In this document: positions 61,468-64,000 of the stretch, one piece after another
How the letters are laid out: the number at the start of each line of letters is the position of its first letter
Position numbering within the stretch: position 1 is the first letter of the stretch
NCBI RefSeq assembly: GCF_029227915.1
Contig: NC_079886.1
Location: forward strand, 25,894,501 to 25,958,500
Reading direction: 5' to 3'
DNA length: 64,000 nt
Origin: Hydractinia symbiolongicarpus
Lineage: Eukaryota > Cnidaria > Hydrozoa > Anthoathecata > Hydractiniidae
Made by a program: the position numbers and the translations under genes
Notes under the pieces: model-generated
Seen by the model: only the letters and a program-made list of their open reading frames with translations
Told to the model about the DNA's origin: nothing
Databases searched by the model: none

Positions 61468-64000
61468 GTGGGACTTTCTTGAACTGATTTTGGACTTTAA
61501 CTTTATAAGTGTGATAATTGAGACAATTGGACTCCGAGAAATAACAATGTTCTGAATTTGAAATGATTGCTAGAACACAGCAATTACACTGGGCGTTGTG
61601 GTAGCGCTTCATTTAAAAATGCAGATAAATAAGTCATTTTTTACTGTATAACCAATCCTAGCCGTTATCGCACGCTGAAGAAATAGAGACAGTTTCGATA
61701 ACTACATTTCGTTGACTTTCTAACGGTATCAGTCCGTTTATGTTACAACGATTGCGTCACATATTCGTACCAACATGTCTTTAGCGATATTTTTCTGATA
61801 TTACTAGGTTGTATCGCTTTTAACAGTGAAACGATTGAGTGTGGGACTTAATTGAACTGATTTTGGACTTTAACTTTATAAGTGTGATAATTGAGAAAAT
61901 TCAACTCCAAGAAATAACAATGTTCTGAATTTAACATGATTGCTAGAACTCAGCGATTACACTGGGGGCTGTGGTAGCGCTTCATTTAAAAATGCAGATA
62001 AATAAGTCATTTTTTACTGTATAACCAATCCTAGCCGTTATCGCACGCTGAAGAAATAGAGACAGTTTCAATAACTACATTTCGTTGACTTTCTAACGGT
62101 ATCAGTCCGCTTCAGTTACAACGTTTGCGTCACTTATTCGTACCAACATTTATTTAGCGATATTTTTCTGATATTACTAGGTTGCATCGCTTTTAACAGT
62201 GAAACGATTGACTGTGGGACTTAATTGAACTGATTCTGGACTGTGAGCTTACCAATGTGATGAATGAGACAATTGGACTCCATGCAATAACATTCTTCTT
62301 AAATTGGCATGATTGACGGAACTCAGCGAGTACACTGGGCGCTGTGGTAGTGCTTCATTTAAAAATGTAGATATGTAAGTCATTTTTTACTGTGGGACCA
62401 ATCCTAGCTGTTATCGTACGCTGAAGAAAAAGAGACAGTTTCAATAACTACATTTCATTGACTTTTGTAACGGTATCAGTCCGTTTCTGTTACAACGGTT
62501 GCGTCACATATTCGTACCAACATGTGTTTAGTGATATTTTTCTGAAATTACTAGGTTGTATCGCTTTTAACAGTGAAACGATTGACTGTGGGGCTTAATT
62601 GAACTGATTTTGGACTTTAACTTTATAAGTGTGATAATTGAGACAATTGGACTCCAAGAAATAACAATGTTCTGAATTTGAAATGATTGCTAGAACACAG
62701 AAATTACACTGGGCGTTGTGGTAGCGCTTCATTTAAAAATGCAGATAAATAAGTCATTTTTTACTGTATAACCTATCCTAGCCGTTATCGCACGCTGAAG
62801 AAATAGAGACAGTTTCAATAACTACATTTCGTTGACTTTCTAACGGTATCAGTCTGCTTCAGTTACAACGTTTGCGTCACTTATTCGTACCAACATTTAT
62901 TTAGCGATATTTTTCTGATATTACTAGGTTGCATCGCTTTTAACAGTGAAACGATTGACTGTAGGACTTACTTGAACTGATTTTGGACTTTAACTTTATA
63001 AATGTGATAATTGAAACAATTGGACTCCATGCAATCACATTCTTCTTAAATTGGCATGATTGACGGAACTCAGCGAGTACACTGGGCGCTGTGGTAGTGC
63101 TTCATTTAAAAATGTAGATATGTAAGTCATTTTTTACTGTGGGACCAATCCTAGCCGTCATCGCACGCTGAAGAAATTGAGACAGTTTCAAAAACTACAT
63201 TTCTTTGACTTTCTAACGGTGTCAGCCGGTTTGAGTTACAACAGTTGGGTCAGATTTTCGTACCAACATGTATTTAGCGATAATTTTCTGATATTACTAG
63301 GTTGCATCGCTTTTAACAGTGAAACGATTGACTGTGGGATTTAATTGAACTGATTTTGGACTGTGACCTTACAAATGTGATGAATGAGACAATTGGACTC
63401 CATGAATTAACATTCTTCTCAAATTGTCATGATTGACGGAACTCAGCGATTACACTGGGCGCTGTGGTACCGCTTCATTTAATAATGTAGATAAATAAGT
63501 CACTTTTTACTGTGGGTCCAATCCTACCCGTTATCGCACGCTGAAGAAATTGAGACAGTTTCTAAAACTACATTTCATTGACTTTCTAACGGTATCAGTC
63601 CGTTTCAGTTAAAACGGTTGCGTCACATATTCGTACCAACATATATTTATCGATATTTTTCTGATATTAGTAGGTTGCCTCGCCTTAAACAGTGAAAGGA
63701 TTGACTGTGGGACTTAATTGAACTGATTTTGGACTTTAACTTTATAAGTGTGATAATTGAGACAATTGGACTCCAAGAAATAAAAATGTTCTGAATTTGA
63801 CATGATTGCTAGAACTCAGCGATTACACTGGGCGCTGTGGTAGCGCTTCATTTAAAAATGCAGATAAATAAGTCATTTTTTACTATAGGATCAATCCTAG
63901 CTGTTATCGCACGCTGAAGAAATAGAGACAGTTTCAAAAACTACATTTCATTGACTTTCTAACGGTATCAGTCCGTTTCAGTTACAACGGTTGCGTCACA
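61468..64000 (+). repeat. Terminal satellite monomers with a 747-bp duplication
   Basis: Anchors 61468, 61841, 62214, 62588, 62961, 63334 and 63707. The stretch around 62041-62180 recurs at 62788-62927 (CACTTATTCGTACC, CAACATTTATTTAGCG), as does CAGCGAGTACACTGGGCG (62324, 63071): offset 747 bp, two monomers. Monomer 63334 resembles 11673, 18974 and 21213 (GGGATTTAATTG, CATGAATTAAC, GGTACCGCTTC). The array continues past the window end. Confidence 0.8.

Larger units (their letters stand above)
17785..64000 (+). repeat. 373-bp satellite array, right arm
   Basis: Continuation of the same satellite after the LINE, from inside the interrupted monomer to the end of the window. Anchors run from 17854 to 63707, at 372-374-bp spacing apart from single 371-, 377- and two 355-bp intervals. 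Three main monomer variants (described separately as types A, B and C) are interleaved and organised into several different higher-order units. No gene, RNA gene, other transposon or unique sequence over a few bases was seen in these 46 kb. The array is still running at base 64000. Confidence 0.97.

Noticed and set aside
61370-61612. 80-codon minus-strand open frame in the satellite
   Set aside because: Lies across a monomer boundary in a single variant and is not kept in neighbouring monomers.
1-64000. CRISPR array
   Set aside because: The repeat unit is 373 bp with no alternating short repeats and unique spacers; composition and the LINE show eukaryotic satellite DNA.
1-64000. tRNA-derived SINE origin of the monomer
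   Set aside because: No A box and B box at suitable spacing were recognised; GGTTGGTTCAC in some variants is only a weak B-box likeness.

Overview
The window is a block of eukaryotic satellite DNA carrying one intact non-LTR retrotransposon. About 59.3 kb is a single family of tandem repeat, always in the same orientation, with a period of 373 bp (mostly 372-374). The array runs off both ends of the window. I located 158 copies of the anchor GTGGGACTT or a close variant, one per monomer, from position 141 to 63707. Exceptions to the spacing are three 492-bp monomers, single 360- and 377-bp monomers, two 355-bp monomers and the monomer split by the transposon. Nothing looks prokaryotic. A long homogeneous satellite plus a LINE with an SGNH-esterase ORF1 and an APE/RT ORF2 points to an AT-rich metazoan, most likely an invertebrate. 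I cannot name the species or the chromosomal site (pericentromeric or other heterochromatin is likely).

Layout. 1-6583: monomers with three 492-bp recombinant units and overlapping 1238-, 2357- and 3103-bp segmental duplications. 6584-10565: monomeric mosaic. 10566-22703: three versions of a 6-7-monomer higher-order unit (2238 bp), the first interrupted by the LINE at 13099-17784. 22704-28677: 4-monomer units (1494 bp) and a 4480-bp displaced copy. 28678-32030: 2- and 3-monomer units (746 and about 1118 bp). 32031-37255: mixed monomers. 37256-40615: three 1120-bp three-monomer units. 40616-46591: mosaic with a 1870-bp displaced duplication. 46592-53673: a 10-monomer unit (3728 bp) present twice. 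53674-64000: shorter 2- and 3-monomer duplications.

The LINE (4686 bp, apparent 3-bp AAC target duplication) has two open, uninterrupted ORFs. ORF1 (478 aa) has a winged-helix-like N-terminus, a coiled coil and an SGNH/GDSL-esterase-like domain. ORF2 (about 1030 codons) has a complete APE-type endonuclease, reverse transcriptase and C-terminal Cys motif, of CR1/L2-like type. ORF2 has no AUG before its endonuclease domain. It overlaps ORF1 in the -1 frame, and that frame opens exactly at a canonical slippery heptamer (T TTT TTA). Six nt downstream a 10-bp stem can form. This is the most interesting signal in the window: a candidate programmed -1 frameshift producing an ORF1-ORF2 fusion.

The short ORFs recurring through the satellite begin with TTG or similar codons and simply follow the repeat period; I do not regard them as genes.
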